Below are positions 11,541 through 24,400 of a DNA stretch of 64,000 nucleotides, piece by piece (position 1 is the stretch's first letter; each line of letters starts with the position of its first letter). The stretch is taken from the NCBI GenBank assembly GCA_013398015.1, contig VZRR01012416.1:1-64000 (forward strand), given 5' to 3'. The DNA is from Oreocharis arfaki (lineage: Eukaryota > Chordata > Aves > Passeriformes > Paramythiidae). The translations under genes and the position numbers were made by a program. Under the pieces are notes generated by a model. It was not told the origin of the DNA and made no database searches. It saw nothing but the letters and a program-made list of their open reading frames with translations.

Positions 11541-14500
11541 TTAAAAGTACATTATGAACCATTCCGTTTATTGGGGTAGAGTTCTTAAAATTTTGCACTT
11601 TTAAGGCCAGTTTTAAACACTTATTATGCCTGCCAGCGTCAGCTGACAGCACGGCTGGGATCACTGCAGCTTGTTCAGTTGTTGCTTTTACCAACTGCAT
11701 TTAAAAGAAAACCTTAATTTTTCAATTCCATATGTGACCCTCCCCTCCATTTCCCCCTTTCCCCCTCTTTTTTCCCCTTTTTATGTGGTTCCTACATTTA
11801 TGGTGGTTCTCTCTGGAAAACTGACAATGATCAGGTGAACAACCCCAGGGAGCAATTTCCCTTCCCCTGCCATCCTTCCACACACCAAGGAAAGCCAAGA
11901 TCAAGAGTGCTCAGACATCCAACCTGTTGCCAGGTGTTTCTGCTTTTCCCCTTTTTGAAGCAGAAATATTGCATTACTTTCGATGTTATGGATTTGTTGA
12001 TGTCAGAAGTAACATCAGATGTGATTTTGCCCTGTGCTTTCCCAGGATATCCATAGGGAATATTGTTGTTTGTACATGCAGACGCAGGTCACAGACACAC
12101 TAAACCCAACTGAAACTGAGTCAGGTCTTCAAAACAAACTTCCTCCATACTCAAAGTAAAACACTGAGCTGCCTTGAATCATTAAGACTATTTAATGCCA
12201 CCTTCTCTTCCAATAAATACGAACGAACAATTTCGGACACTTTCCCCCTTTTGTTCTAAGTCAAAGAGTTGTTTGTTGTTTCCAAGATCATCCTTCAGTA
12301 CAAGAATTGAGGACAGTAGTCATTCCCCCGGGAAGCCTGTAAAAATCCTTTTCCAGTATATTCCAGAACGCTATTCCAAGAAATAAAAAGCAAATTAGAG
12401 CACCCACCTCCCACATTTCTGGGAGTATTTGCATGTATTGTGGATCTTGAGATGATTAAATGCCACTGAGTAAGCAAGGAGACTTTTACCAAAGACAACC
12501 CCAAGCTTTGTTTAAAATAATAAGTTGCCTTTCACCTCAGCATCCAGCTATGAAGTGAGGGCTACCAAAGACACCAGTGTTTCTGTGAAGGTGGTGTTCA
12601 TGAGACTGCGAGGAGTCTGTGCTGCACACAGGCTATCCAACACCTTCCCTCCCGTGGCACTGATCATCCCAGCCCCGGTTTTCCCTGGGAATTCCAGCCC
12701 TCCAAGCGATTGCAGCCAGCCCCTGGCCCTTTGCCACTCAGTCCGGGATATTCTTGGCAGCAGCGATAAGGGCACTCGTTCCAAATAAGGAGAAATCTAG
12801 AAACTGGTTTGTCTCGGCACTCTTGGAGCCAAGCAAATCCGCCAAAGCTCACGGGGCCGGACACAGGCGGGGGGAAAAACACCCACAAAAATCCCAAATG
12901 AAGCAAGAGTGAACTTCTGACTGTCTGTCTCGCCAGCACCAGCCAAAGCTCATTAAAGAGCCACGATGATGAAATACATTGACAGTAAGTGCAACAGACT
13001 TGATGAAAGACCTTAAAATGTTTATGCTAATCCAAAGTTTCAGTTTCATGTTCCATACAAGCTTTCCAAACAAGAACAGTGCCAGGCAGCATGGAAGAAT
13101 GGTCCTAACTTTTACCTTTGTTTAAAAAAACCAAACAAAATATCAAGCAAAAAACCCAAGCACCAAACCCCCAGGTTTCCATTTTTATCTCGCTGCCTGC
13201 ATATTTTGCAGGACAGGTAAAAAGAGGCTTTCCTCAGTTTGCTTGTGAGACAAACCTGTGTTGGAGCTATGAGCTCTTCCAGAGTCTGGAGGAACAACAT
13301 GGAGCAGCTGGTGCCTGATTTACACCACGGAGGAACCTCCCCAGTACCTTCAGTCACTCCACACCTACCAGGGAGGCACTCCTGTGCAGAGACTGAACAG
13401 TTCAGCACTTAGAAAACAAAACAAAACCCCCAAGAAAGCTCCGGTCCCAGTTCTACTCCAAACATCTATTATTTAGTCTGACTGCCCCTGCTCTATTTCC
13501 TCCACTTTGATCAACTAATGACCAAGAAAAGCAATTACCAGCATAAGGAAAATATATTCTTGGTATCTTTGAACTGCTGTGGCAAGTGTAAATGCATTCC
13601 TTTCGTGAGAACAGAGGAAATATTTCTTCAGTGGCTAAGATGAGAAATGAGGGGGAAACAAGGAGGAGGAGGTAGGGGAGAGACTGTTATTTTATTAACT
13701 AATTAGATCAGCATTGAAAGAAAATGAGCCTGCAAATCTCTGCATTATTGATTGTGAAGAGAAAGCTGCAGTATACAACAGAGATGATGAAACACTGGGA
13801 TTTGCATTTGGAAATGGCTTGTCCTGCCTGGACAGGGGAGTGTAACAACCTACAAAATAATCGAGTTATTGTCATGGGAGGGGGGATAAATACGTCACTG
13901 ACAGGTTGGGGGAAATGGTGTGTGCAGGTAACTACTGGTCCTGCACTCCATTCTTCAAATCTTCCAATGCCAGCACGTGAGAGAGAAGAAGAAATCCCTC
14001 TGCCATTTCTCTGGTTTTTGTGTATTTCCATGAACATCTCCACTGCCACTGTTCCAGTCAGCTACAGCACCACCAAAACTGCCAGAATGAACCCATGCAG
14101 CTCTGCAGTAACAACGGGCCCAGAGCTGACAGAACCCCTTCAGCACCAGCTGTGGTGCAGAAGGTGTCTGTGGTCAGACACCACCACAGCACTGCCCCCA
14201 CCCTGCCCCACACCGTTCCCTAGGGTGGGGGTGATCCTTGAGGACATAAACTGAGAATTCCAATACCCTCTCAAAAACATGGGAGCAAATATTTAACATT
14301 AAACTCTACATCTCTACGAAAACACTCCAACAAAGAACAAAACATAATGCCTTTAAAAAATAAAAACAAAGAGTGGAATTTGGGGAAACATAAATCACGC
14401 TTTATTAGTAATTTCCCAGGGCACTCATTCAACAGCACACTCTGAAGTCCCGAAGGTACACAGAGCAGCTGCCTTCCAAACCTGCAATGCTGCAGTTTCA

Positions 14501-17500
14501 AGCCACGGTGTAGTTTAGAATAATATTATTCCTCAGGATCTGGGCTGGCAGCTCAGAGGCACTGCCAGCAGGGCAGGGAGCTCCTCACGCTGGCCCAGGC
14601 TCGCAGGCATCAAGAAAAAAGCGTGGATGTTTGTCTTTCTGACCTGTGCCCTTTTAAAAGGGAGAGAAGTGATGAAACAAAAACCTCCTGGCAGTGGGGT
14701 AAGAGCAAGAGACCCCACGGGAGGCAGCTGCAGAAAGGAGAGGCTGCAAGTGGAGCTCTAAAGAGAAAGAGATGGAGATTGTTGGGGGTTACAGGTACCA
14801 AATTACCAAACAGACCGTGAGCTCCAGGGGTTTCCAAGGATGGGAAGGTTGGGAAGTGAGGCAGGTGAGGGCTTTCAGAGTCCTGAGAAGGTCATCACTA
14901 CGTGTAAAAACCAACTCTGCACCATCTGCCAAGGGACTTGGAGCACCCAAGTGAGGTGCAGATTATCTGCTCAACACACCCACGGCAGAGATGTGAACAC
15001 CCACTGCCTCCCTCTCAGGACAATCACAACTCCAAACCACCAAACACACAGAGCAAACCTCCTCAAGTTCAACCACCAACACCCAAACTGCTCCTACACC
15101 CCCTCCACGCATGGTGCAAGGCTGACTGCAGGATGGGGAGACTCACATTGCGTTCTGGCAGCTCTGACTCTGCTTGTTGGCTTTGAGTGTCCTCCCAGAC
15201 TGCAGGCCTGGCCTTCACCCTGCTCTGATCACTTCATTTGCTAGTGCAAACATATGTTTCTGAAAGAAAATACAGGCACCTACATGGAGTAATCACGTTT
15301 TTAAATGGCCTTCATCATTATTTATGTCAGCATCTTCCAGATGTGATTCAGGCAACGATAGCAGCACATGTCATTTGTGTCTTTGCTCCTCTCCCCAGAG
15401 GAAAATTAAGTTGTGATTAAAGCTGTGCCTTCACCCAGCCCATCCACTTCAATGGAGCTCTGCATCAACAGCTGTTGGGAACCTGTGGAAAGCTCCTTCT
15501 CGAGTATTAAGTCTTTTCCTCAGGAAATCATTATTTTCAAAGTCATTGAGGTTGGGGATTTTGTTGTTTTGTTTGGTTTTAGTGCTCCCTGAGTTACAGG
15601 AGGTGCTGGTGGCACCCAGCACAGCTCAGCACAGTTGCAGGCTTGTGGCACCTGAGAACAAACTCAGTCTCAGCCCTCCAGGCACCAGCACCATCTCTGG
15701 TGTCCGCTGGGGAACCCTTGGGTGAGGGGAACCAACGTCAGTGGGGTTTATTCAGCCTGCACGTTCCATGGTTTACTTGGACTCCAGGAATGGCCGTGCT
15801 CCACCTCCAGTGTCCTTCATCAGAGATTATCGGGTTTTTCCCCATACTGAAAGTATCCCACACACATTTTCCTCCTGGCTATCAGTGCTGGGGAGGGTCT
15901 GTCCTCTTCTATGGTGCCTCTGGCTGCAACCAGTAATTCTGCAATCAGAGTGAGCCAAAATCCCTCTCTGGAGTGGAGCCCAGTGGAGTCTGTGCTGCCG
16001 GAAGGAGCCCTCATTGACAGAGAGAAAGGCATGTCCCTCCCATTCCCTCAAGGCATTTATGTCCCCTTTTTGGATGCATTTCCCTTACATTGGATCAACT
16101 GGTGTTGCTAATATGTTTCACAACTCCTTTCCAGGGATGGTGGCACAGAGGAGACTTTAGTACTCTGCACACTGGGCTACTATTCCTAAATAAAATTAGA
16201 TTTTACATTTTCCCCCTCCACCCTTCCCCAGAAAGGACAGCATTCCACTCTTGCTCCATTGGGAAGAACTCCAAATCCTTCAGACAGCCCTTTCCATAAT
16301 CAGTGCTTCTCTTCAGAAACTCAGTGTATCCTCGGGAGACTGAATGCTCGAGTTACAGACTATCAGCAATGAACCAAATCCCACCAACCCTGCACAGGGC
16401 TAATTTCATTTCCCTTCTCACACGTTCTGGGTTCACAAACCTGCCCCTGGGTCACCTGTAAGCACAAGGATCTCACCTGAGACCAATGTTTCACCCGCAG
16501 TGAGCCCGGGGTTTATGTCCTGTGGGGCTGGCCTCGGTCTGTGAGCTCTTGTGAGACCCTTGTGCTGCAGCAGCTGCCCCAGCCCAGCAGCACCAGTTCA
16601 GCCCCTCCATCCCGTTCCCACTGCACCACCCCACATTCCAAGCAGTTAAAAGATCCTGCTGTGCGTTTATGCAGTGAACACAGTTCTTGGCTGCCACACA
16701 GCAACTCACTGATGCACAAAGGCTCTTGTCCCACCCCTCCCATCACAGCAGGCAGGGCACCACAACGGCATCCTCTTCCTCCCCAGCCCCAGCTAAAAAC
16801 GGAACATTCACTGCAGATGTCGTCATTTTTAACCCCGCCACAACGGGAGCCTCCGCTCGTGGGAAAGAGAACGTGCAAGAGAAAGAATTGTGCCTTAGAA
16901 GACAAAAGGCTCGAGTTTGTGACTTCAGCTTCATATCATTGAAACCAGATATAATTAAATCCTGCTTTTCAGTAGCCACTTCAAAATGAGTGGCTCTGTG
17001 ATGCAGAGAACACAGAAAGTGTGAAGACACTTTTTATTTGACCTCAAAATCTATTTTTACTCCAGAATCCTAATTCTCCGTGGCTGGAACTTTCTCTTCC
17101 TCCTGGCATGGGTGGGAGCAGTGGAAAGACAAAGACAAAAGAAAGGCAAATGAATGGGAAGAACATCTCCCCAGGTCTGGGGCAGGTCTGCAGAAGGACA
17201 CAGGAGGACACAGCAGGACAACGTGTGAGTGCCCCTGTGTGCCAGGAGCTGCCCAAGGGAACAGCTCTTCCCTCGCTCCCCAAGATGCCCTGAGCTGACA
17301 GAGGCACTGGGACCTTTGCACAGGAGGCTCTTAGGCTCTGAAGCTGAAGAGTTACTGCAGAGTGCCCTTATTCCAGCTTTTAACCATAAAATCTGTCTGA
17401 AATTTACTTCTGACCTGAATCCAATGTGATTGATACAACTGACGGAGTGACCGATACAGAGAAACAACAGTGAATGAAGGTCTGGTTGGGTATCTTGGAG

Positions 17501-18298
17501 GAAATTTAAGGATTTGGGACCAATAACAGCTCCCTCCCCTGCTCTGGTGCCCCAGTGTGAGGAGGAGTGAGGCCCAAGCTGAGCAATCCAATGCCTTTCC
17601 CTGCAGCAGGCCCACACAGGAATGCTGGCACGGACTGGCCAGCACCTGCAGTGACCCACAGACACGTATTTACACACAGAGAGACTGCAGACCGCGTCCT
17701 CCCTGGCCCAGAAACGGAACAATTTAAAATACGAGATAAAAACATCACTCTCACCCGTGTGCTGCTCTTTCAACTCTACGTTATGCACATTCCAGTCAAA
17801 AGAAAACCTGATGTTTCTGTCTGGAACAGACCCATTCACGTTTCCAGCAAACACACACAGGAACACTGCTTCTCCTTTCCAATGGCTCGTTTGATCTCGC
17901 TCAGTCTCTGGGATTGCTGGATCTCCCAAGAAATACAACAGCAGAGTGCAGAGAGGTCAGATTTTACCGAGGCAGGAGCAAGTAACCTGCAAAGCTGAGC
18001 AGAGCAGGCCTTGCCCAGGCAGGTCAGAGCAAGGCCATTTCCATCCTGGGGAACACACCAATAATCTGAATTTTTACACTTACATAGAACAGATGCCCCA
18101 AGCCAGCTATAATTCTTTATTAGGTTTGCAGCTGTTGTCTTCCTCGTGAGTTTATCAGCTCGCACAGCTCTTGTGTAGCTGTTCTTAATTCACCTCAACC
18201 AAGCAAGGGGTGGGGTGGCCACAAAGGAGCAAAGGGAATAAACGAAACCTACTCAACTCACTTGTTAGAAATGGAAAAGGAAAAACAAAGAAATTATT
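11541..18298. other. Intergenic, no gene recognised
   Basis: No recognisable gene. A 293-codon open frame runs on the minus strand at 17057-17938, and a 176-codon one on the plus strand at 13724-14254. Neither has a recognised domain, and the former is overlapped by open frames on the opposite strand. No transposon family was recognised. Confidence 0.5.
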
Positions 18299-18356
18299 TA
18301 GAAAAGAGAAGAAAAGAAAAAAAAAGGAAAAAAGGAAAAGAAAAAGAAAGAAAAGT
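18299..18356. repeat. Polypurine (GA-rich) low-complexity tract
   Basis: About 58 bases made only of A and G, apart from the last few positions, on the plus strand, built from GAAAA/GGAAAA-like units. It could come from a decayed simple repeat. Confidence 0.85.
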
Positions 18357-19751
18357 GTAGCTGTTCAAGAGGGAATTCAGGAAAGCTACTGCTGATTTAA
18401 GGAAGCGTAAGGGGCCATGAAGGTACAGCCCAGGCCTGAACTCTCTGCACTGAGACCTCCTGTGCACATGGATACACACACACATTCCATGTCCGGGCTC
18501 CCCAGCCAAATAAAGGGGAAAGAGCATTCCTGGAGATTGGGACTGGGCCTTTGGGAGCTGGACCAGTTGAAGGAGACCAAAATTCCAGTTCAATGCCACA
18601 GACACCACATGGAAGCACGTGCCCCCCGTGGGCTGCTCAAGCTCAGCCACGGGCACTGCCCCAAGACAGAGCAGAGGGTGCAGTGCTGGCTGCTCCTGCT
18701 CCCCTTGAACTGACAGGGAGAGCTCTTTGTCTTGGAAAAAGGCAAAACCCTCCTCTGGTTAATCTGGAAGCAGAAGAATGTGAAATTACCTCTTGTAACC
18801 CTTCTCCTTGCTTTGACCAGTTGCACCCAGCAGCCCTTTCCAACCTTTCCCAACTCCAGCACGCTGACATAGACACCTTTCCTCCTAACAGAGCATTTCC
18901 CCTGTAATAGTATGCAAAGCCTTCCCTAAAACTTTCTTCATCAATTACCTGTCTAGAAAATGAAGAGTTGGTGCTGAAATCTGCCAGATCCTTAATATGA
19001 TTGACTGTGGCTGGGTTTAGTCAGCAAAAGGTCTCCCAGTAACAAATGACTTGTCCATTTGTTCTCTGACAAGGACTGTCGAGGCCCGGGTATCATTTTC
19101 GCTCAATCAAACCCTAATGCTGATGGAAAACTCCGGGCTTTGGGGGCTCCTGACGTGCCCCAGTGGGGCTTGGAGAGATGTGTCACCACTGAACGTGTGC
19201 AGGACGGATCTGGAAGGCCTGGAGCTGTAAGATAGGAATTAACTGCGATGACAAATGGCACAAACATGTGCTTCTCAGCTGGCACTTCCCTGCTACACGC
19301 TTATAGAAGTGTTAACTGTGGAAAACAAAAGAGGGATGGGAGAAGATCTTTTACTAAATGATTTTTTATGGAAAAAAAACCAAAGAGAAGTTTGATGTAT
19401 GCAAGCTCACAGATAGTCCTTGTTTTACAGCTGGGGAACACAAATGATTTTTCCCCGCTAATGGGATTTTGTGATCTCAGATACAGGAAGATTTGCCCTT
19501 TATTTTAAGAAGGTCCAAGTTAAAGGAGTGACTTGAAGCGGCAGAGACTGGCCTGGGGACATAGTGAATACAGAACATTAACTCTCACCATATAGGTGAT
19601 GTTTACAAGATCTCTAAGTGAAGTCTTTTGCAGCGCAATAAAATGGTTGAATATGGCATAAAACCCCATAAGATTTAACTTCTCCACTTCTTTTTGTGTA
19701 CACGTCGTTCGAAATAAGATCGACTGTAAAAAAGAACAGGTTATTGCTTTC
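18357..19751. other. Intergenic, nothing recognised
   Basis: Only short, overlapping open frames. A short (AC)n run lies at about 18474-18483. No gene, RNA or transposon was recognised. Confidence 0.5.
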
Positions 19752-19812
19752 CCAAGAGAGGCTGGATCAGATGATCCTTGAGGTCCCATCCAACCTGGGA
19801 CTCTGGGATTAT
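19752..19812 (+). mobile_element. Short CR1 3' terminal fragment
   Basis: A sense-orientation scrap of the CR1 3' end: 'gaggctggatcagatgatcc', then 'ttgaggtcccatccaacctg', ending in 'ggactctgggattattg'. It is only about 60 bp, typical of a severely 5'-truncated insertion. Confidence 0.75.
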
Positions 19813-20514
19813 TGAACTGCAGAGTAATAAACATCCATATTTTGTAGCTATGTTTTTCCTTTAAAACATTTTGCAGAATAATTACAGCTGGAACAGAGGA
19901 AGCTCAGGAAATTGCAACACGGGAGCTTTTGGGGGAAGGAAAAAAAAAAAGAAAACAGCCACAAAGAAGTTCTGATATTCACTTCTAAATTCTAATAAAT
20001 ACTTTGATTATATTATGCTTTGCCAGATCTGGCCTCCAACTTTGGACTTCATCCAGTTCCCTGAAGAACCAGAGCAAATCGAGCTCAAAACTTTGGTTGT
20101 GCTCTTTTCTAAATGGCAAAATGCAACCCACCAATTCCACTGGCATTTTTCTCTGCATCATTTGGCAGCACAACTGGAGGCATTTTCCTGAAGCAGAGAA
20201 GCAACTCCCCTTTTTGTCTGTTTAAAATTGCAAGCGATTGCCCAGGGACATGCCCAAGCTTTAAAAGTAAGGAGCAGTAATGATTGTTTCATTATTTCCA
20301 TTTGGACATTCCTTTAAGAATTATAAAGCATCAAATCTGCACTTACATATAGCAGAGTGAGGAACAGAGGGACACCAACACCTTTAAAATCAACTACTAA
20401 AAATGGCAACGTGAGCTTTTACCCTGAAGTGTAACATTCTGGGAAGGCCTTGGTCTTGCAAATATTTAGCACATGGGCAATCCTACTAAAGCAAGACTCA
20501 TCCATAGGCTTTTT
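19813..20514. other. Region just beyond the FBLN2 3' end
   Basis: Mildly AT-rich, with no gene recognised. If the FBLN2 poly(A) site near 20515 is not the only one, longer 3' UTR isoforms would run through here on the minus strand. A second AATAAA lies at 19498-19503 on that strand. Confidence 0.4.
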
Positions 20515-21078
20515 CACTGGTGGAGTTTCCTTTTATTTATATATATTTTAAGGCAACATATTACGAAAGTTGGAAGGAGGAAAATAACCCAGGAGCAGGA
20601 GGTGGGCTCACCATCAGTGTCCACAGATGGCCTCGGACTCAGCCCCTCAGCAGAGACACCCCAGTGAGGCCACTGGCCCGGCCAAACCCGAACTTTGTGC
20701 CAGAAAGAGAAATCACCCAATGTTTTTTCCCAGTACTCCCACGTGAACACCTTCCCTCTCTAGTGCAATACCCTGCAGAAGTGACTACACCTAAAAATAG
20801 TTGCTAAGAAAAGGTTCCAGCATTTGTCACAAGGTACGTACTGCCTTTCTAACCCTTCCCTCGTTCGTTGGCAGGTGATGATGCACAGAATTGCATAAGG
20901 AAACAAAACATTAAAAGATAAAAATTAACTTAATTTACACAACCAATAAAAAAGTTTAAAGCGATGATAGAAAAATAATATAAAGGCTAGATACATGAAA
21001 TGCCAGTTCAACAGTATTAAGCTTTGGTAGAACAGTTAAAGAGCATAGCACCAATAAAATCCAACGTCAGCACAGGCT
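20515..21078 (-). other. FBLN2: FBLN2 3' untranslated region (probable)
   Basis: This is the minus-strand sequence between the FBLN2 stop codon and a candidate cleavage site. The first canonical AATAAA on the minus strand after the stop is at 20532-20537, which would give a 3' UTR of about 560 nt. The cleavage position is a guess, 15-25 nt past the signal. No competing ATTAAA was seen between the stop and this signal. Confidence 0.6.
20532..20537 (-). promoter_or_regulatory. FBLN2: Candidate FBLN2 polyadenylation signal AATAAA
   Basis: Canonical hexamer on the minus strand (TTTATT on plus), 541 nt past the end of the stop codon. The downstream minus strand contains T-rich and TG-containing words such as TCTTGCTTT and TGTGCT, compatible with a downstream element. 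Confidence 0.6.
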
Positions 21079-21436
21079 TCAGTAGGCATGAGCTGTGATG
21101 AAAATGTAAATTTTGGCAAGAAAAGTAGTGTAGGTTCCCTGCCGCCAGAGTTTCATCTCCACGTCCAACAGGAAGTCTTTGGGCTCCTTGACCTGCCGCT
21201 GCAGGTACACGATGCCCGTGTAGGAGTTGAGCCTGCGGGTGCTGAAGTAGCCCTCCTCGTTGCCCCTGGTGATGGTGAGGACGATGCTGTCCCCGGCGTA
21301 GGCAGGGGAGGGCCCGATGCGGAAGATGTGGGCCGGGACCACGATGTTGGTCTGGAAGTTGAGCTGGTAGTAGGTGATGCGCACGGGCGTGTTCTGGCAC
21401 TCCACGTAGTTGAAGCACTTGATGCGTTCGCACCTC
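21079..21436 (-). CDS. FBLN2: FBLN2 exon 18: C-terminal fibulin module and stop
   Basis: Encodes the fibulin-type C-terminal domain, starting RCERIKC and containing LNFQTNIVVPAHIFRIGP, GNEEGYFSTRRLNSYTG and VEMKLWRQGTYTTFLAKI, ending ITAHAY then TGA at 21079-21081. This is clearly the fibulin-2 version of the domain, not the fibulin-1C or 1D version. It begins with one base completing a Met codon (phase 2 intron). The acceptor is CCCCAG at 21437-21439, chosen over a GAG three bases inward because it keeps the residue before CER that other fibulin-2 proteins have. The domain is the elastin- and matrix-interacting end of fibulins. Confidence 0.96.
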
Positions 21437-24400
21437 CTGGGGAAGGAGAAGGGAGGCACCCTCAGTGGCCAGGGAGCAGCAGGGAAAAACACAAACCTCG
21501 GAGCGCGGCGAAGCTTCGGACGAGCCGCGGTCCCAAACCTCAGGGTGTGACCAGTGGCTGCCTGCTCTGCTCCCCCAGTGCCCAGGAACATTTGTGAGAG
21601 TGCAGCTGTCACAGTGCTGCAGGGTAAGGTGCAGCTCAGGGACGTGGGGAGCTGTGTGGGGAAGCTCCACAAGCACCAGCGAGCCAGAGCCACGCTGCAA
21701 ACGGCACAGAGCCGGGATCCATCACTGACAGGGCTGGGGCAGTGCTCCAAGAAAGTAAGAACGAGACCCCTTGGAAAGGTAGCTAAAACACAGGAATGGG
21801 AAACAAACTCCTCAGCTGGCAAAGCTGCTCAGGCCTGTAAGGCAGGAAAAGCATGTTTTAAGCCATAAGCTACTAAATATGGGCTCCCAAAGCACTGGCA
21901 GCCACCGAGGCAGGAAATGGGTAGGGAGATTTTGGGGCTCCTGAGCCCCAGCTGCTGAGGAGCTGGGCATGTGCCATTCCCAGAACCCTGTGGCCTGGCA
22001 AGATCAGTATCCTGCTACCCTTCAACACTCCCTGAGGAACTGCAATCTGAATATTAACCAGGGAGCCCCAAACCCACTGTAAAAGGGGAGCACTGAGCAG
22101 CCTGGCTGCTCCTGCTCTGACACAAACAGCATAGAGGATCTCACTTTAAAACTTAATTATAAACAGAAACATTTTAGAGCTGCAGGGAGAGCTGCAGGCT
22201 CTGATCTCTGCTGTTCCAGCAGCAGCTGGAAGGCAAACAGGGGCTCCAGGGCTTGGAAGAAGGAAGGATAACCAGACACAAACTCTGCATGGGAAATGTC
22301 TAGGAGCTCCAGGTGCCAAAGCAGCTTCTCAGAGCTCTGGGCACCCACACCCACCCACAAACTAAGCACTACACAACACCATGGCCACTGGCCTGGCTCT
22401 GGTGCTGCTCCAGGCCGTACTCACATGTCAGACACCTTCCTGTAGTTGGAAGGGCACTCGAAGGACAGGCAGCGGAAGCTGCCCTGGATGTTGTAGCAAG
22501 TCTCTGCAGCTGAACAGTTGTGGGTTCCTATGGCACACTCATCAATATCTAAGAAGAAACACAAGGAAAAGATGTTCCAAGTTCAAAAGTAAGAATTAAT
22601 TCCTAATAGTTTTCAGGAATAAACAATCCCCACCAGGATATAATTAACCCGTGCTAAAAGCCAACAGGACCTTCTCACTGACTTTTTTGAGACTGGAGAA
22701 AGCTGGGCTGTGCCAGAAGAATGTATCTGTGCATGAAGGCAGCTCTGGATTAAAGGAGAGCAACCAAATCAAATGTGGATTTAAAGCAAGCAAATACAAA
22801 GCAAAGTGGTCACTGCTGTCCTGCAGGATCCAGGAGATGTGAAACATGGGAACTCAGGACAACACCTCAGAACAAGGCACACAGTTTCGAAAACATAAAT
22901 ACAAATATCTCCCCATAATGAGCTGTAATTACAGAAGACACAATAAAGAGCATTTAAAGCTCAAAGACACTTTATGGGGCAGAGCATAAACAGGGTTACC
23001 CAAATAACACGTATCCACAAGGCCAAGCCATGGGCCTTACATGCTGGAAACCAGAGGCAGTGACGAGGGCCCAGCCTGAGCAGAAAGCACAGGCAGAGCC
23101 CTCGCAGTCACACTGTGTACTCCCAAATGTTAGACAGTGCACGGAGGCTTTAAAACGAAATAAATCCAAACAAACAAGGCATGTGGACTGTGTAGGGCCC
23201 CAAAGCTCTTCCAATTGTCACAGAGAGACTCTTAGAGGGAAACTATAATCTTCCACTCCCTCCCTTCCCCTGGGATGAGAACTGATCTCATACACTGAAC
23301 TGGCTGGTTTAAAAGTCTTGCAAAGAAAAGTATACAATAGGAAGTAGGAGAGAATCAAAGTCAAGTAAATCCCTTGCTGGTTCTCAGCAGTGCCCGTAGG
23401 TGAAAAGAAAATTTCTTCCATATTGCAATCACTGTCATGAAAGCACTCCCTGCACCACTCTGGCTGCGCTGCAAAACACCACAGGCAGTCTGTGCAAAAG
23501 AGATCCATATGTTGAGACACTCCATGAGATACAGCCCATCTTCTGGAAAAAGGGGTACAAGGAGCATTCTGCCAGTAACTCCTCAGAACTGGTCAGATGA
23601 TGAGCAACTGGAGCCAGACCTTTAGCTGGGGGAAACCAAGATCATCTTCCTGTGCTCAACAGAGCCAAAATCAACACAGCCTCCCTCTGACCACGCTTTC
23701 AGACACTCCTCAGTATCTGCCCAGACTTACAACTACAGACCTGCAGAGCTCCACACGAGGGGGTGCATCCAGGGGGCTCCAGTGCCTGACTAAAGGCCAG
23801 CTCAGGAGCTGCCACCCAAGTGCTGAGTTCTGCACCTCACCCTCCGTGTGCTCGTGCCAGGTGGCAGAGGCACCTGGAGAAGCTTTTCCAAGAGTTACAG
23901 ACTGGGAACCCTCCCTGTGCACTGGGAACCCCCCACACGCAGGGGAGGGTCATGCAAGGGCTCCACACCACACCAACACCACCAGTGCAGCCCACTGCTG
24001 TGGGAGGGGGTCCTTCTCCTCCTCCTCCTCCTCCAGCACCGCTGGGAGCCTCCAGCTGGGCCTGGGGGAGCTGTGCTGGCTGATTGACACCGGGACTCAC
24101 ACCCTCAACCCTGGAACACATTCTCAGCCCCAATCTCAGCCACACGCTGGCAGAGGTGGCAACTAACGTGCCAGAGCTCAAAGTTACCAGGGAAATACCA
24201 AACAAAGCTGAAGAAGAGTTACTGCTGCAGTTTCCTAAAGGTGAATTTTATGTAAGAATTTGAGTGCATGGGGGTATTACTGCAATCACACTTAAAAACA
24301 CATTTAAAAGTATTTTTAAATGTTTTAAAAAGATTTTAATTGTCATTTAATTTGCTTCACCTCTCCACAGTCAGGATTAAGTATGCTCATGCTGCTCATG

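Noticed and set aside
21088..21597. 169-codon plus-strand open frame
   Set aside because: It is the reverse complement of the genuine FBLN2 exon 18 and the adjoining intron; a shadow frame.
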